Shown: positions 41,586-50,890, counted from the first letter of the stretch. The stretch is DNA of 64,000 bases from JASHPR01 sp963833885 (GCA_963833885.1 CAWHZU010000007.1:372001-436000); one strand, 5' to 3'. The notes: generated from the letters alone by a model not told the origin. Numbers and translations are program-made.

Positions 41586-42683
41586 ATGTGGGCAATGGTT
41601 GCCAAGGAGTTCCGCCAGCTGAGGCGCGACCGCAGGACCGTGGCGATGATGATCGTGCTCCCCGTCGTCCTGCTGGTCGTCTTCGGCTATGCCGCGAACT
41701 TCGACGTCCATGACATCCCGACCGTCGTGGTGGGGCCCGGCGCACGCCAGGCCGCGGTGTCGCTGCGGCCGCCGTTCCGCTCGATCGAGGTGGACCCGAG
41801 GGGTGATGAGGCCACCGCCCGGTCCAAGCTGCAGGACGGTCAGGCGGTCGTCGCGGTGGTCACCGGTGGCACCGCTGTGCACGTGCTGATGGACGGGACG
41901 CAGCTGTTCTCGGTGGAGACGGCCGAGGGCGCCCTGGCCAAGCTGTCCGCCACCACCAGGGCCGCGGGGCTGCCCGCACCGCCGGTCAGGCAGCAGATCC
42001 TCTACAACCCCAAGCTGACCACCTCCTGGGTGATGGTCCCGGGCCTGGCTGGCCTCATCCTGGTGTTCGTCGGCACGCTGATCACCAGCCTCGGGGTGGT
42101 CAGGGAGCGGCAGACCGGCACGCTGGAGCAGCTGGCGGTGATGCCGCTGCGCGCCAGGGACGTGATCGCGGGCAAGATCGCCCCGTACCTGATGGTCGCC
42201 GCCGTCGACCTCACCGCGATCGTGCTGATCGGGATGGGCCTGTTCGGCGTGCCGTTCACCGGCAACGTCGCGACCTTTGCCCTCGGCGCCGCCCTGTTCC
42301 TGCTGGTGACGCTCGGCATGGGCGTCCTGATCTCGACGGTCTCGCAGAACCAGGGCCAGGCCATCCAGCTCGCGTTCATGATCATGCTGCCCCAGGTGCT
42401 GCTCTCCGGGCTGATCTTCCCGGTCAGCTCGATGGCGCCCGGCGTGCGGTGGATCTCCTACGTGCTGCCGCTGACCTATTTCATCCAGGTCAGCAGGGGC
42501 GTGATGCTGAAGGCGACGCCCATCTCCGCGCTCGGGCAGCCGCTCGGGCTGCTGGCCCTGCTCGCGGTCGTGGTGCTGGGCCTGGCGATCGTCCGGTTCC
42601 GCCGCGACCTTGCGCCGGGCGGCCGCCGCGGCGGCCGGGACGCGCAGCCGCGCGACCGCGGCAGCGAGGCGGTGGCCGCGTGA
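41586..42683 (+). CDS. ABC-2 type exporter permease
   Basis: The 365-residue protein begins MWAMVAKEFRQLRRDRRTVA with a first membrane helix ending in FGYA. A large extracytoplasmic domain follows (about residues 40-160). Five more helices include the ABC-2 signature region RERQTGTLEQLAVMPLRARD, VIAGKIAPYLMVAAVDL and LPQVLLSGLIFPVSSM. It should form the pore for export of drugs or lipids. ATG 41586 has GAGGAG at good spacing; TTG 41559 is an in-frame alternative without a site. Its stop overlaps the next start as GTGA. Confidence 0.92.
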   Translation: MWAMVAKEFRQLRRDRRTVAMMIVLPVVLLVVFGYAANFDVHDIPTVVVGPGARQAAVSLRPPFRSIEVDPRGDEATARSKLQDGQAVVAVVTGGTAVHVLMDGTQLFSVETAEGALAKLSATTRAAGLPAPPVRQQILYNPKLTTSWVMVPGLAGLILVFVGTLITSLGVVRERQTGTLEQLAVMPLRARDVIAGKIAPYLMVAAVDLTAIVLIGMGLFGVPFTGNVATFALGAALFLLVTLGMGVLISTVSQNQGQAIQLAFMIMLPQVLLSGLIFPVSSMAPGVRWISYVLPLTYFIQVSRGVMLKATPISALGQPLGLLALLAVVVLGLAIVRFRRDLAPGGRRGGRDAQPRDRGSEAVAA

Positions 42684-43504
42684 CCTGGGGCCTGGAGAAC
42701 GTGCGGGTCGGATTCGGCCGCCGGATCGCTCTCGACGGCGTGACCGTGCCGGCCGGATCCGCCAGCGTCACGGTCGTGGTCGGCGGCGACGGAGCCGGCA
42801 AGTCGACCTGCCTCAAGACGCTGGTCGGCCTGGTGCGGCCGCAGGCGGGATCGGTGCGCCGCCCGGCCAAGGAGCGCATCGGGTACGTGCCCGCCACCGC
42901 CGGGCTGTACGCCGACCTGACGGTTCAGCAGAACCTCGACTTCACCGCCGGCGCCTACCGGCTGCCCGCCGGGCAACGGGAGCAGCGGGAGCAGCAGCTG
43001 CTCGAGCGCACCGGCCTGGCCGGGGTGCGCCGGCGGCTCGGCGGGCAGCTTTCCGGCGGCATGCAGCGCAAGCTGGCCGTGGCGCTGGCGCTGCTGCACG
43101 CGCCGGACCTGCTGGTGCTGGATGAGCCGACCACCGGGGTCGATCCGGTGAGCCGGGCGGAACTGTGGCGGCTCATTTCCGCGGCCGCCGCGCAGGGAAC
43201 GGCCGTCGTGGTGGCCACGACGTACGTGAACGAGGCCGCCCGCGCCGCGTCCGTGGTGCTGCTCGAGGCCGGGAAGGTCCTGGCCAGCGGCTCGCCCGAC
43301 GCCATCCTGCGCGGCGTGCCCGGCATGGTCGGCACCGCGCCGGGCGCCGGCGCGGTGCGCCCGGGCCCGCTGTCCTGGCGGCGCGGCGTCGGCTGGCGGG
43401 TGTGGGCACCCGACGGCGAGCTGCCCGCGGGCGTCGAGCGGACCGGGCCCGACTTCGACGATGCCGTGGTCGTCGCCGAGCTGGCCGCCCAGGCGGGACG
43501 GTGA
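42680..43504 (+). CDS. ABC exporter ATP-binding protein (first ATPase)
   Basis: The 274-residue ATPase has Walker A VVGGDGAGKSTCLKTLVGLV, VPATAGLYADLTVQQNLDFT, signature LSGGMQRKLAVALALL, Walker B LLVLDEPTTGVDP and the H-loop region TTYVNEAARA (His replaced: no clear H-loop His is visible). The C-terminal ~50 residues form a small extra domain. GTG 42680 overlaps the permease stop, and its own stop overlaps the next GTG. The arrangement permease plus two unequal ATPases suggests a heterodimeric motor. Confidence 0.9.
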   Translation: MTWGLENVRVGFGRRIALDGVTVPAGSASVTVVVGGDGAGKSTCLKTLVGLVRPQAGSVRRPAKERIGYVPATAGLYADLTVQQNLDFTAGAYRLPAGQREQREQQLLERTGLAGVRRRLGGQLSGGMQRKLAVALALLHAPDLLVLDEPTTGVDPVSRAELWRLISAAAAQGTAVVVATTYVNEAARAASVVLLEAGKVLASGSPDAILRGVPGMVGTAPGAGAVRPGPLSWRRGVGWRVWAPDGELPAGVERTGPDFDDAVVVAELAAQAGR

Positions 43505-44409
43505 CGCCGGTGGACGCCCTGGCCGAGGCCGCCGCGGTCTGGCGGCGCTTCGGCTCGCTGACCGCCGTGCACGCGGTGGACCTTTCCGTCGCGGCCGGAG
43601 AGGTGGTGGGCCTGCTCGGCGCGAACGGCGCAGGCAAGACCACCCTGATCCGGCTGCTGCTGGGGCTGCTGCGGCCGAGCGAGGGGAGCGTCCGGCTGTT
43701 CGGCTCGCCTCCCTCGGTCGCCGGGCGGCGGCGCGTCGGCTACGTGCCGCAGACCCTGGGCCTGTACGCCGACCTCACCGTCGTCCAGAACTGGAGCTTC
43801 ACGACCGCGGCGTTCGGCATCCGGGCGCCGCTCCCCGCCAGCATCGCCACCTGGAGAAACGAGCTGGTCGGCGCGCTGCCACTGGGCACCCAGCGCGAGG
43901 TCGCGTTCGCCGTGGCGCTCGGGCACCGGCCGGAGCTGCTGGTGCTCGACGAGCCGACCTCGGGCGTCGGGCCGCTCGGCCGGGCCCGCCTCTGGGAGCA
44001 GATCCGGCAGGCCGCCGACGGCGGAGCCGGGGCCCTGGTGACGACCCACAACATGGAGGAAGCGCAGGAATGTGATCGACTTGTGGTGATGGCATACGGG
44101 AGGGTCGTGGTCGGTGGCACGGTTGCCGGCATCATCGGCGACCGCACGGTGACGGAGGTCCGGTGCGCCGACTGGGCCGGCGCTTTCACCGTGCTCGACC
44201 GGGAGGGCTTCGAGGTCCAGGCGGGTGGCCAGGGCGTGCTGCGGGTGACCGGCCAGGCCGCGGACGTGCAGAAGGCGCTGGCAGCCGGCGGGATCGAGGA
44301 GGCGGCCGTCCGTACGGTCGGGGCCAACCTCGAGGAGGCGTTCGTGGCCATTGTCTCGGGCCCGGCTGATGTCTCCGGCCCGGCTGACTCGAGTCCGGCG
44401 GTGGCATGA
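43501..44409 (+). CDS. ABC exporter ATP-binding protein (second ATPase, degenerate signature)
   Basis: The 302-residue ATPase has a clean Walker A LLGANGAGKTTLIRLLLGLL, VPQTLGLYADLTVVQNWSF, Walker B LLVLDEPTSGVGP and an H-loop His in VTTHNMEEAQECDRLVVM. The signature is altered: ALPLGTQREVAFAVAL replaces LSGGQ. The first ATPase has a good signature but lacks an evident H-loop His, so each probably supplies what the other lacks. The C-terminal extension (about 215-300) has DrrA-like strands ending ANLEEAFVAIV. GTG 43501 overlaps the previous stop. Confidence 0.9.
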   Translation: MTPVDALAEAAAVWRRFGSLTAVHAVDLSVAAGEVVGLLGANGAGKTTLIRLLLGLLRPSEGSVRLFGSPPSVAGRRRVGYVPQTLGLYADLTVVQNWSFTTAAFGIRAPLPASIATWRNELVGALPLGTQREVAFAVALGHRPELLVLDEPTSGVGPLGRARLWEQIRQAADGGAGALVTTHNMEEAQECDRLVVMAYGRVVVGGTVAGIIGDRTVTEVRCADWAGAFTVLDREGFEVQAGGQGVLRVTGQAADVQKALAAGGIEEAAVRTVGANLEEAFVAIVSGPADVSGPADSSPAVA

Positions 44410-44981
44410 CCCGCACCGGCCGCCGCCCGGGAACCTCGGACACCCGGGACCAGATCCTTGCCGTGGCCCGGCGGCGGTTCGCCACCCGCGGCTACGACGC
44501 GACCTCGCTGCGCGGCATCGCTACCGATGCGAAGGTCGACCCGGCGCTGCTGATCCACTACTTCGGCACCAAGGAAGGGCTGTTCACCGCGGCGACCGGC
44601 CTGCCGACCGGGCTGTCGGAAGTGTTCGCGGGCCAGCAGGGCCAGACGCTGCGCGACTTCGCCGAGTCCCTTGCCCGTTCGTACCTGGGGTTCGTCGACA
44701 GCGACCAGAGCCGCAACGCGATCCTGGCCCTGGTCCGCTCGGCCGTCTCCAACGAGAAGGCCGCCGCCATGCTCAGGGAATTCCTGGCCGCCGAACTGCT
44801 GCCGGTGATCGCCTCCCGGACCGGGCACGAGAACGCGCCGCTGCGGGCCGGCCTGGTTGCGGCCCAGCTGATGGGCGTCGCGATGCTAAGGCATGTCGTC
44901 CGGCTCGATCCGGTCGCCAGGGCCACCCCGGACGAGATCGTCGCGCTGGTCGCCCCGGTGATAGAGCACTACCTGCGCTAG
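44406..44981 (+). CDS. TetR-family regulator of the ABC exporter operon
   Basis: The 191-residue protein has a standard TetR N-terminus: TRDQILAVARRRFATRGYDA, TSLRGIATDAKVDPALLIHY, FGTKEGLF. The C-terminal region GLVAAQLMGVAMLRHVVRL is the common TetR_C-type bundle for exporter regulators. ATG 44406 overlaps the ATPase stop as ATGA, so it is the last gene of the operon and probably controls it through the palindrome at 41510-41527. Confidence 0.92.
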   Translation: MTRTGRRPGTSDTRDQILAVARRRFATRGYDATSLRGIATDAKVDPALLIHYFGTKEGLFTAATGLPTGLSEVFAGQQGQTLRDFAESLARSYLGFVDSDQSRNAILALVRSAVSNEKAAAMLREFLAAELLPVIASRTGHENAPLRAGLVAAQLMGVAMLRHVVRLDPVARATPDEIVALVAPVIEHYLR

Positions 44982-44999
44982 ATCGGCCTGGCAGGCCGG

Positions 45000-45623
45000 T
45001 CAGGTGCTCTTGTCTTCGATCTCCCAGGCGTGGTCGAGGACGTGCCAGGCCGAGCGCCTGATCACATACCTGGCCGGCCACGTCCCGCCGGGGGCGCCGG
45101 CGCACAGGGCGGCGGCAAGCGCCGTCCGCTGCTCGCCCCAGGGCGTGCGCGGCGGCACCCGGATCCCGGCCTTGGGGCAGCTGAGGGACCGCTCGGCCCC
45201 GCGCACGTGGTCGGCGATCTGGTCACGGTCGCGGCCGCCGCCGCGCGGGCCCTTGCGCAGCACTTCGGGCGCGGCCGCGACGACCGGGTCCAGGTAACCC
45301 CAGCACGCCTCGAGCAGCCCGGTGAGACGGCGGGCCTCGCCCGGCTCCAGCGGCTCGTCGTCCCACGGGCCCGGCACGTCCGGTGCGCCGAAGTCCGTGA
45401 TCGCGGTGCCGGTGACCTGCCCCACCACCCGGATCTCTCCCGGCTCGAACCCCGGCCCGGCAACCGCCGCGTACCGCCCGGCGTAGTCGAGCAGGGTGTC
45501 GATGGCGGCCTGCTCGCCCTTGCCGCGCCGGCACCAGCCCGGCCAGTCAAGCGCGGTGGCGAACACCCACCGCTTGCCCAGTTCCAGGCTCACCCGCACG
45601 ATCCGGTCCTCGCTCGTGATCAT
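45000..45623 (-). CDS. Hypothetical protein (actinomycete-type, DinB-like end)
   Basis: The 207-residue protein begins VRVSLELGKRWVFATALDWP followed by GWCRRGKGEQAAIDTLLDYA, a HicB/antitoxin-like strand-helix pattern, and ends RYVIRRSAWHVLDHAWEIED, which resembles the last helix of DinB-like proteins. I recall similar unassigned proteins in actinomycetes. It has no signal peptide or membrane segment. The ATG start (45623) lies near repeated GTGATC/GTGATCAT sequence; no strong ribosome site is visible. It is divergent from the tet-like gene. Confidence 0.7.
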   Translation of the reverse strand: MITSEDRIVRVSLELGKRWVFATALDWPGWCRRGKGEQAAIDTLLDYAGRYAAVAGPGFEPGEIRVVGQVTGTAITDFGAPDVPGPWDDEPLEPGEARRLTGLLEACWGYLDPVVAAAPEVLRKGPRGGGRDRDQIADHVRGAERSLSCPKAGIRVPPRTPWGEQRTALAAALCAGAPGGTWPARYVIRRSAWHVLDHAWEIEDKST

Positions 45624-45740
45624 CCGGCCCTCGCTCGTGATCGTGGCAGGCTGGCACGGGGATATTGCCGGCCCCGCCGGCAGCCGATGGCTCTATGATG
45701 ACGTCACCAAAGTGCTGAGCCGATCGTCCAAGGAGGGTAG

Positions 45741-45854
45741 ATGCGCCAGGCGTTCACGTCCACCGAGATGGCCTCTGAGACCTATTCATGGGATGTGGCG
45801 CGTGTCGCAGAAAACGCTCAATTTGGGGATCCTGGCGCATGTAGACGCGGGTAA
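45741..45854 (+). CDS. Short leader ORF overlapping the start of the tet-like gene
   Basis: ATG 45741 follows AAGGAGGG at ideal spacing, the best ribosome site in this region. It opens a 37-codon frame (MRQAFTSTEMASETYSWDVA...) that ends at TAA 45854, inside the tet-like gene in another frame. The tet gene's own starts (ATG 45793, GTG 45802) have no clear ribosome site. Leader peptides control tet(M) in other bacteria by attenuation, so a similar role is possible. Alternatively it is a remnant of a longer N-terminus. Confidence 0.5.
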   Translation: MRQAFTSTEMASETYSWDVARVAENAQFGDPGACRRG

Positions 45855-47753
45855 GACGACTCTCACCGAGCGCCTGCTGTACGACTCGGGCGTCATTGAC
45901 CAGCTCGGCGCCGTCGATGCTGGTACGACCCAGACTGATTCGCTGCCGCTAGAACGGCGGCGCGGGATCACGATCAAGTCCGCTGTGGCGTCTTTCTCCA
46001 TAGGGGATATCGTCGTCAACTTGATCGACACGCCGGGCCATCCGGATTTCATCGCCGAGGTGGACCGGGTGCTGAACGTTCTTGACGGAGTTGTGCTTGT
46101 CGTCTCGGCAGTTGAGGGCGTGCAGCCACAGACTCGTATCCTGATGCGCTCGCTGCAGCGCCTGGAGATGCCGGCCCTGGTGTTCGTGAACAAGGTTGAC
46201 CGGCCCGGGGCGAGCCCCGGGCGCGTGCTGCGAGAGGTCGGCAGCCGTCTCAAGGTCACAGCCTTCGGCATGGACTGGGTGACAGGCGCCGGGACCCGCG
46301 CTGCGAGAGTCACGGCGCCAGGAGGCGATGACGCCGAGTTCACGGACGGCCTGACCGAGGTGCTGGCCGAGCACAATGACGTATTGCTGGCCAGCTACGT
46401 GCAAACCGGGGCTGGCGTTCCATATGACCAGCTCCGCGCGGAGCTCGCAGAGCAGACCAGGCGCGGGCGGGTGTATCCCGTCTTCTTTGGCTCGGCGATC
46501 ACCGGTGCGGGCATCGCGCAGTTGACGGCAGGCATCGCCCGGCTGCTCCCGGCCTCAGATGGTGACCCTGACGGGCCGCTGTCCGGCAGCATCTTCAAGA
46601 TCGAACGCGGCAGCAGCGCGGAGAAGATCGCGTACGTGCGTATGTTCTCGGGAACCGTGCACGTTCGTGAACGGCTTCGGTTCGGATCGGGTCTCGACGG
46701 CCGGGTGACCGCGGTTGCCGTCTTCGAGCGGGGCCGGCGGTCCAGCGGCAGGCTGTTAGTGCCGGCCAGATCGGCAAGCTGTGGGGCCTTGCGGACGCCC
46801 GGATCGGGGATCGAATCGGGGAGGCAGGCAGCGACGCTGACCCTCAGTTCCTTCCGCCGACGCTGGAGTCCGCCGTCGTGCCGTGCGATCCCCGTGACAG
46901 GAACCGGCTGCGAGTCGCACTTGGCCAGCTCGCCGAACAGGATCCACTCATCAACGTGCGGCAAGACGACGAGCGGCAGGAGATCTACGTGTCGCTTTAC
47001 GGCGCCGTCCAGAAAGAGGTAATCCAGTCAACGCTCGCTGACGATTTCAACGTCGCCGCCACGTTCCGCGAGACGACGATGATCTGCATCGAGCGTCCCC
47101 TCCGCAGTGCGAGTGCCCTCGAGGTCCTGCAGTCCGACGACCATCCCTATTCGGCGACGGTCGGGCTGCGTGTCGAGCCCGGGCCGGTCGGCTCCGGCAT
47201 CAGATTCCAGCTCGACTTCGATCCACGCCGCGTTCCGATTTACATCTACAAGACCGCTGGCCACTTCACCGACGCCATGACGCAGTACGTCCGGAGCACG
47301 CTGGAGGAGGGCCTGTTCGGATGGCAAGTCACCGATACCGTCGTCACGATGAACGAGTGCAGCTATTACATCGGTGACGGGCCGACCAAGCGGGTACTGC
47401 CCACTCCGCGAACAACAGCCGCCGACTTCCGCAAGTTGACGCCGCTGGTCCTGATGCAGGCTCTGCGGCGGGCCGGCACGGTGGTCTGCCAGCCGATGGC
47501 CCGCGTCCGCCTGGAAGTGCCCGCGCCGAGGATGGGCGACGTTCTGTCTGCCCTGGCCCGGCTCGGTGCGACCAGCCAGATGCCGCTGCTCGATGCCGAA
47601 CAGTCTGTTGTCACGGCCATGCTGCCCACAGCGCAGGTTCGTGGCCTTCAGGAGCAGCTACCCGGACTGACCAGCGGCGAAGGCATGCTGGACACCAGTT
47701 TCGGTGGTTATGAACCGATACCTGCTGGCGCCGGCCGGTTGTCACGATCATGA
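45793..47753 (+). pseudogene. Tet(M)/OtrA-like ribosomal protection protein, one frameshift
   Basis: The protein starts at ATG 45793 or GTG 45802 with KTLNLGILAHVDAGKTTLTE (G1), DTPGHPDFIAEVDR (G3) and NKVDRPG (G4), and continues as an EF-G-like GTPase that removes tetracycline from ribosomes. Near 46738 (a G/C run) the frame is lost. One missing base restores AVQRQAVSAGQIGKLWGLAD and then a full C-terminus: RVALGQLAEQDPLINVRQDD, SATVGLRVEPGPVGSGIRFQ, YVRSTLEEGLFGWQVTDTVV. With the base restored the product is about 653 residues, the family length. Both halves are well conserved, so a sequence error or very recent mutation is likely. Codon use looks less GC-biased than neighbours. Confidence 0.85.
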
Positions 47754-48418
47754 ACCCCGGCTCCGTGAGCACCGCCGGATCCTGTCCCCGGCTGCCCGCG
47801 GTGCACCAGGTCAAGGCCGCGCAGCAGGGCCTCGATGACGGTCACGGCCCGGCCGGTGTCGGGGGAGCGGTCCGCGATCACGTCGGCGTAGAGGAATCCC
47901 TCGCAGATGCGCACGATCGCGTAGCAGAGCGCGGGAGTGTCGAGGCCGGTCTCGAACGCGCCGCGGCTGCGCTCGAGCTCGATGAGGTTCTCCAGCGCGC
48001 CGGCCATGCCCCGCTGCACCCTGCTGCGGGTCCCGGTCAGGATGCGCAGCGCCGCCTCGGGATCGGATTCGACAAACGCGCGCAGCGGCTTGTCCCGCTC
48101 CACGGCGCCGAGGACCCCGCCGATCACGGCGGTGATCCTGGCCACCCCCGCCAGCGCGGCCGTGGCCCGCACCTGGTGGACCAGCAGCCGCCGGGCCCGC
48201 CACCAGATCACCTCGTCGAGCAGCTGCTCCCGGTTACCAACCCGCCGGTACAGCGTGGCCCGCCCGACGCCTGCCTGCCGCGCCAGGGACTGCATGTCCA
48301 GCCGCTGCCCGGACCGGTAGGCGCCGGCCGCGCTGGCAAAGATCCCGGGCGGCACCGTTGCGGGGGCTGCGGCTCCCTCGGGCACGACGACACGCACGTC
48401 AGCGTGGCCGCTCGCCAT
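47708..48418 (-). CDS. QsdR-type TetR-family regulator
   Basis: The 236-residue protein (from ATG 48418, with GAGAGGCGGGG upstream) has a TetR HTH: LDMQSLARQAGVGRATLYRR and VGNREQLLDEVIWWRARRLL. The C-terminal YAIVRICEGFLYADVIADR region is typical of the QsdR group. Upstream in-frame Met codons at 48442 and 48550 are less likely. Its end overlaps the tet-like gene's 3' end by 46 bases. It follows the WS/DGAT gene by 58 bases on the same strand and probably regulates that lipid cluster. Confidence 0.85.
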   Translation of the reverse strand: MASGHADVRVVVPEGAAAPATVPPGIFASAAGAYRSGQRLDMQSLARQAGVGRATLYRRVGNREQLLDEVIWWRARRLLVHQVRATAALAGVARITAVIGGVLGAVERDKPLRAFVESDPEAALRILTGTRSRVQRGMAGALENLIELERSRGAFETGLDTPALCYAIVRICEGFLYADVIADRSPDTGRAVTVIEALLRGLDLVHRGQPGTGSGGAHGAGVHDRDNRPAPAGIGS

Positions 48419-48476
48419 CCCCGCCTCTCGCAGCTGTCGCATCTCGCACCGGCTCAGCCTGCGGCCGCCCGGCTGG

Positions 48477-49916
48477 CTAGCCGTCCGCGCGCTGGTCGGC
48501 GGCCTTGAGCAGCACCTCGAGCTCGTCGACCAGGTACCCGGCCAGCGCATCGAGGTCGGGGATGAGCTCCCGGCACGACACCAGCCCGAAGTGCAGCCGA
48601 CCGAGGTACCCGACCACGGTGATGTTCAGGCCCTGCCCGTCGGTGATCACCGACACCGGGTAATGCGCCAGCAGCTTCGCGCCGCACAGGTAGACCGGCA
48701 CGTTCGGGCCGGGCACGTTGGAGATGCAGACGTTGAACGGCGGCAGCCGGTGCAGCAGGCCGGTGGCGAACACGACCCGGGCGGCGCGCGCGGTCAGGGC
48801 CGGGGGAGCGAAATCGCTGATCTGGTCGACCAGCCCCTGCGGGATCGCCGCCTGCTGAGCTTTGGCGATCTTCGTGGCGGCGTGCACGATCTCCAGCCGC
48901 TGACCGGGGTCGGTGACGTTCGTGGGCAGCGCGGCGAGCATCGCGGACACCTTGTTGCCGAGGGCACCCTGGCTCGCCGGATCCCGGATCGACACCGGGA
49001 CCATGGAGATCAGCGGCGCGGCGGGCAGCGCGTCGCGGTCGGCGAGCCAGCGCCGCAGCGCGCCCGCGCACATCGCCATGACCACGTCGTTGACCGAGAC
49101 GCCGAAGGCGTTCTTCACGGCTTTGACCTGGTCAAGTGCCACGCTGCGGAAGGCCACCCGCCGGTGCGGCGTGATCGGCCTGTTGAACGGTGTCGCCGGG
49201 GCGCGGCCGGGCACCGTGGGGATCACCGCCCCGTCGCCGCTGCCCAGCCCCAGCATGCCGCCCAGGAACGCGCCGACCGCCGGGCCCAGGGTGGGCAGCA
49301 GGCGCACGAACTGGTTGGCCACCTGGACCGTCTGCACCGGACGCCACGCCATCCGCACCGCCGCGAGCGCCGCTATCGCCGGGACCCCCGGGCGGCGTTC
49401 GGGCCGGAACGGTTCGGAAGGTGGCAGCTCGCGTCCGCCAGGCGCGAGATCGAGCAGCACGGTGAGCAGCTCGGCGCCGGACGCGCCGTCGATCGCGGAA
49501 TGGTGGATCTTGGTGTAGACCGCGGCCCGGTCCCGGGCCAGCCCGGTGATCAGGTAGATCTCCCACAGCGGCCGGCTGCGGTCCAGCGGCCGGGCATGCA
49601 GCCGGGCTACCTGCTCGTTGAGCTGGGCGTCCGATCCGGGACTCGGCAGCGCGATCTCGCGGATGTGGTACTCGATGTCGAAGTCGGCGTCGTCGATCCA
49701 GTACGGCTGGTCGAGGCCGAGCGGCACGTTGAGGAGCTTGCGGCGCAGCACCGGAACGAGCGGAAGCCGCTCGCCCAGCACCTCGGTCAGCCGGGCCAGG
49801 GTGAGCGGCTCGGGCGCCGCGCTGGGGTCCAGGAGACAGAGCCCGCCGACGTGCCCGGTGCTGTTGGCGGTCTCGAAGGCCAGGAACGAGGCGTCAAGCC
49901 CGGTGAGCTGCTGCAT
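48477..49916 (-). CDS. Wax ester synthase/diacylglycerol acyltransferase (WS/DGAT)
   Basis: The 479-residue enzyme has the acyltransferase motif HHSAIDG (His138-Gly144), the N-terminal LTGLDASFLAFETANSTGHV typical of the family, and the C-terminal NVCISNVPGPNVPVYLCGAK (NVPGP) and LNITVVGYLGRLHFGLVSCR. It joins acyl-CoA to glycerol or alcohols to make storage triacylglycerol or wax esters, and is membrane-associated without helices. It is 13 bases downstream of an alpha/beta hydrolase gene, so the two form an operon. Confidence 0.94.
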   Translation of the reverse strand: MQQLTGLDASFLAFETANSTGHVGGLCLLDPSAAPEPLTLARLTEVLGERLPLVPVLRRKLLNVPLGLDQPYWIDDADFDIEYHIREIALPSPGSDAQLNEQVARLHARPLDRSRPLWEIYLITGLARDRAAVYTKIHHSAIDGASGAELLTVLLDLAPGGRELPPSEPFRPERRPGVPAIAALAAVRMAWRPVQTVQVANQFVRLLPTLGPAVGAFLGGMLGLGSGDGAVIPTVPGRAPATPFNRPITPHRRVAFRSVALDQVKAVKNAFGVSVNDVVMAMCAGALRRWLADRDALPAAPLISMVPVSIRDPASQGALGNKVSAMLAALPTNVTDPGQRLEIVHAATKIAKAQQAAIPQGLVDQISDFAPPALTARAARVVFATGLLHRLPPFNVCISNVPGPNVPVYLCGAKLLAHYPVSVITDGQGLNITVVGYLGRLHFGLVSCRELIPDLDALAGYLVDELEVLLKAADQRADG

Positions 49917-49929
49917 CCGACGTCTCCTT

Positions 49930-50727
49930 TCAGCGTCCCGGGTAGAGCCGGCGCAGCAGGGGCGGCGGCCGGAAGGGGCGCCACCGGCCGGCCGGGGCGG
50001 CGAGCCGGTCGGCGATCAGCCACAGCGTCGCGGGATCGGTGCCGAAGCCGAGGTGCGCGCAGCGGACCTCGACGTTCTCGTGCTGCGCCGTTTCCGGCTC
50101 GACGCAGGTCTGCCAGGACACGATGCCGTCCCGCCGCGAGTACACGGCCGTGGACGGAACACCTATCGGGCGGGCGACCTGCTCGCGCGTGGGCACCCGC
50201 GTGCCATCCGCGTGCAAGTGACGGCGGCGGCGGTAGGCGCCATCGGCCCGGCTCTGCCGGGGATCGGTCAGCGCGAACGGGCTGCCCAGCGTGATGACCT
50301 GGCGGACCCGGCCGGGATGCTGGCGCGCCAGTTCCCTGGCGAAAATCCCGCCCAGGCTCCAGCCCACCACCGACACCGGGCCGCCGGTGCGCCCGGCGAG
50401 GGCCGCCAGCGCCCGCGGCAGCCCGTCCAGCACGGCTTCGGACGGTCCCCGGTTGCGCCCGAGATCCCAGCCGCGCACGTCGTAGCCGAGCCGGCGCAGG
50501 AACCGCCGGAGCAGGGTCGTGCTCGTGTCCGTGGCCAGAAAGCCCGGAACGACCAGCACGCCGTGCCCGTCGCCGCGCGGCGCGGTCGCGAGCCACGGCG
50601 CGGCCAGGGGCAGGAACGCGAGCCCGGCGAGTCCCCGCGCGGGCTCGGTGAGGTAGAGCCCTGCCGACGGTCCGGACGCCGGCCCGGCAGTTCCCGCGGC
50701 CTCTGCTGTGTCCCCGGTGAGATACAT
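49930..50727 (-). CDS. Alpha/beta hydrolase (lipase/esterase-like)
   Basis: The 265-residue protein has HGVLVVPGFLATDTSTTLLR (oxyanion region), GYDVRGWDLGRNRGPSEAVL, the nucleophile elbow VVGWSLGGIFARELA (Ser) and VITLGSPFALTD, with an Asp in YSRRDGIVSW and a His in RCAHLGFGTDPATLWLIADR. It resembles lipase-like hydrolases found beside WS/DGAT genes. The product could cleave or transfer acyl groups in storage-lipid metabolism. No signal peptide is evident. It is the first gene of the lipid operon. Confidence 0.88.
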   Translation of the reverse strand: MYLTGDTAEAAGTAGPASGPSAGLYLTEPARGLAGLAFLPLAAPWLATAPRGDGHGVLVVPGFLATDTSTTLLRRFLRRLGYDVRGWDLGRNRGPSEAVLDGLPRALAALAGRTGGPVSVVGWSLGGIFARELARQHPGRVRQVITLGSPFALTDPRQSRADGAYRRRRHLHADGTRVPTREQVARPIGVPSTAVYSRRDGIVSWQTCVEPETAQHENVEVRCAHLGFGTDPATLWLIADRLAAPAGRWRPFRPPPLLRRLYPGR

Positions 50728-50834
50728 GGCTGCCCACTTCCGCCGCGGCCATCGTCAAGCCGCTGATACATCTCTGCCATTTGTCTCACAGGGATCTTGC
50801 GAGGGGAACCCCCGGCCTTGGAACGCGGCCGGCC

Positions 50835-50880
50835 TTGACCGCAGCACCCTTAACGGTTTAGTGTACTTAACCGTTAAGGG
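50835..50880 (+). promoter_or_regulatory. PadR promoter with perfect 12-bp inverted-repeat operator
   Basis: CCCTTAACGGTT (50847-50858) and AACCGTTAAGGG (50869-50880) are perfect inverted repeats across TAGTGTACTT. TTGACC (50835-50840) and TAGTGT (50859-50864) at 18 bases could be -35/-10 boxes, which would put the operator over the promoter. The padR gene starts 10 bases later. Autorepression by the PadR protein is the expected use. Confidence 0.8.
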
Positions 50881-50890
50881 AGGCGGAAAT

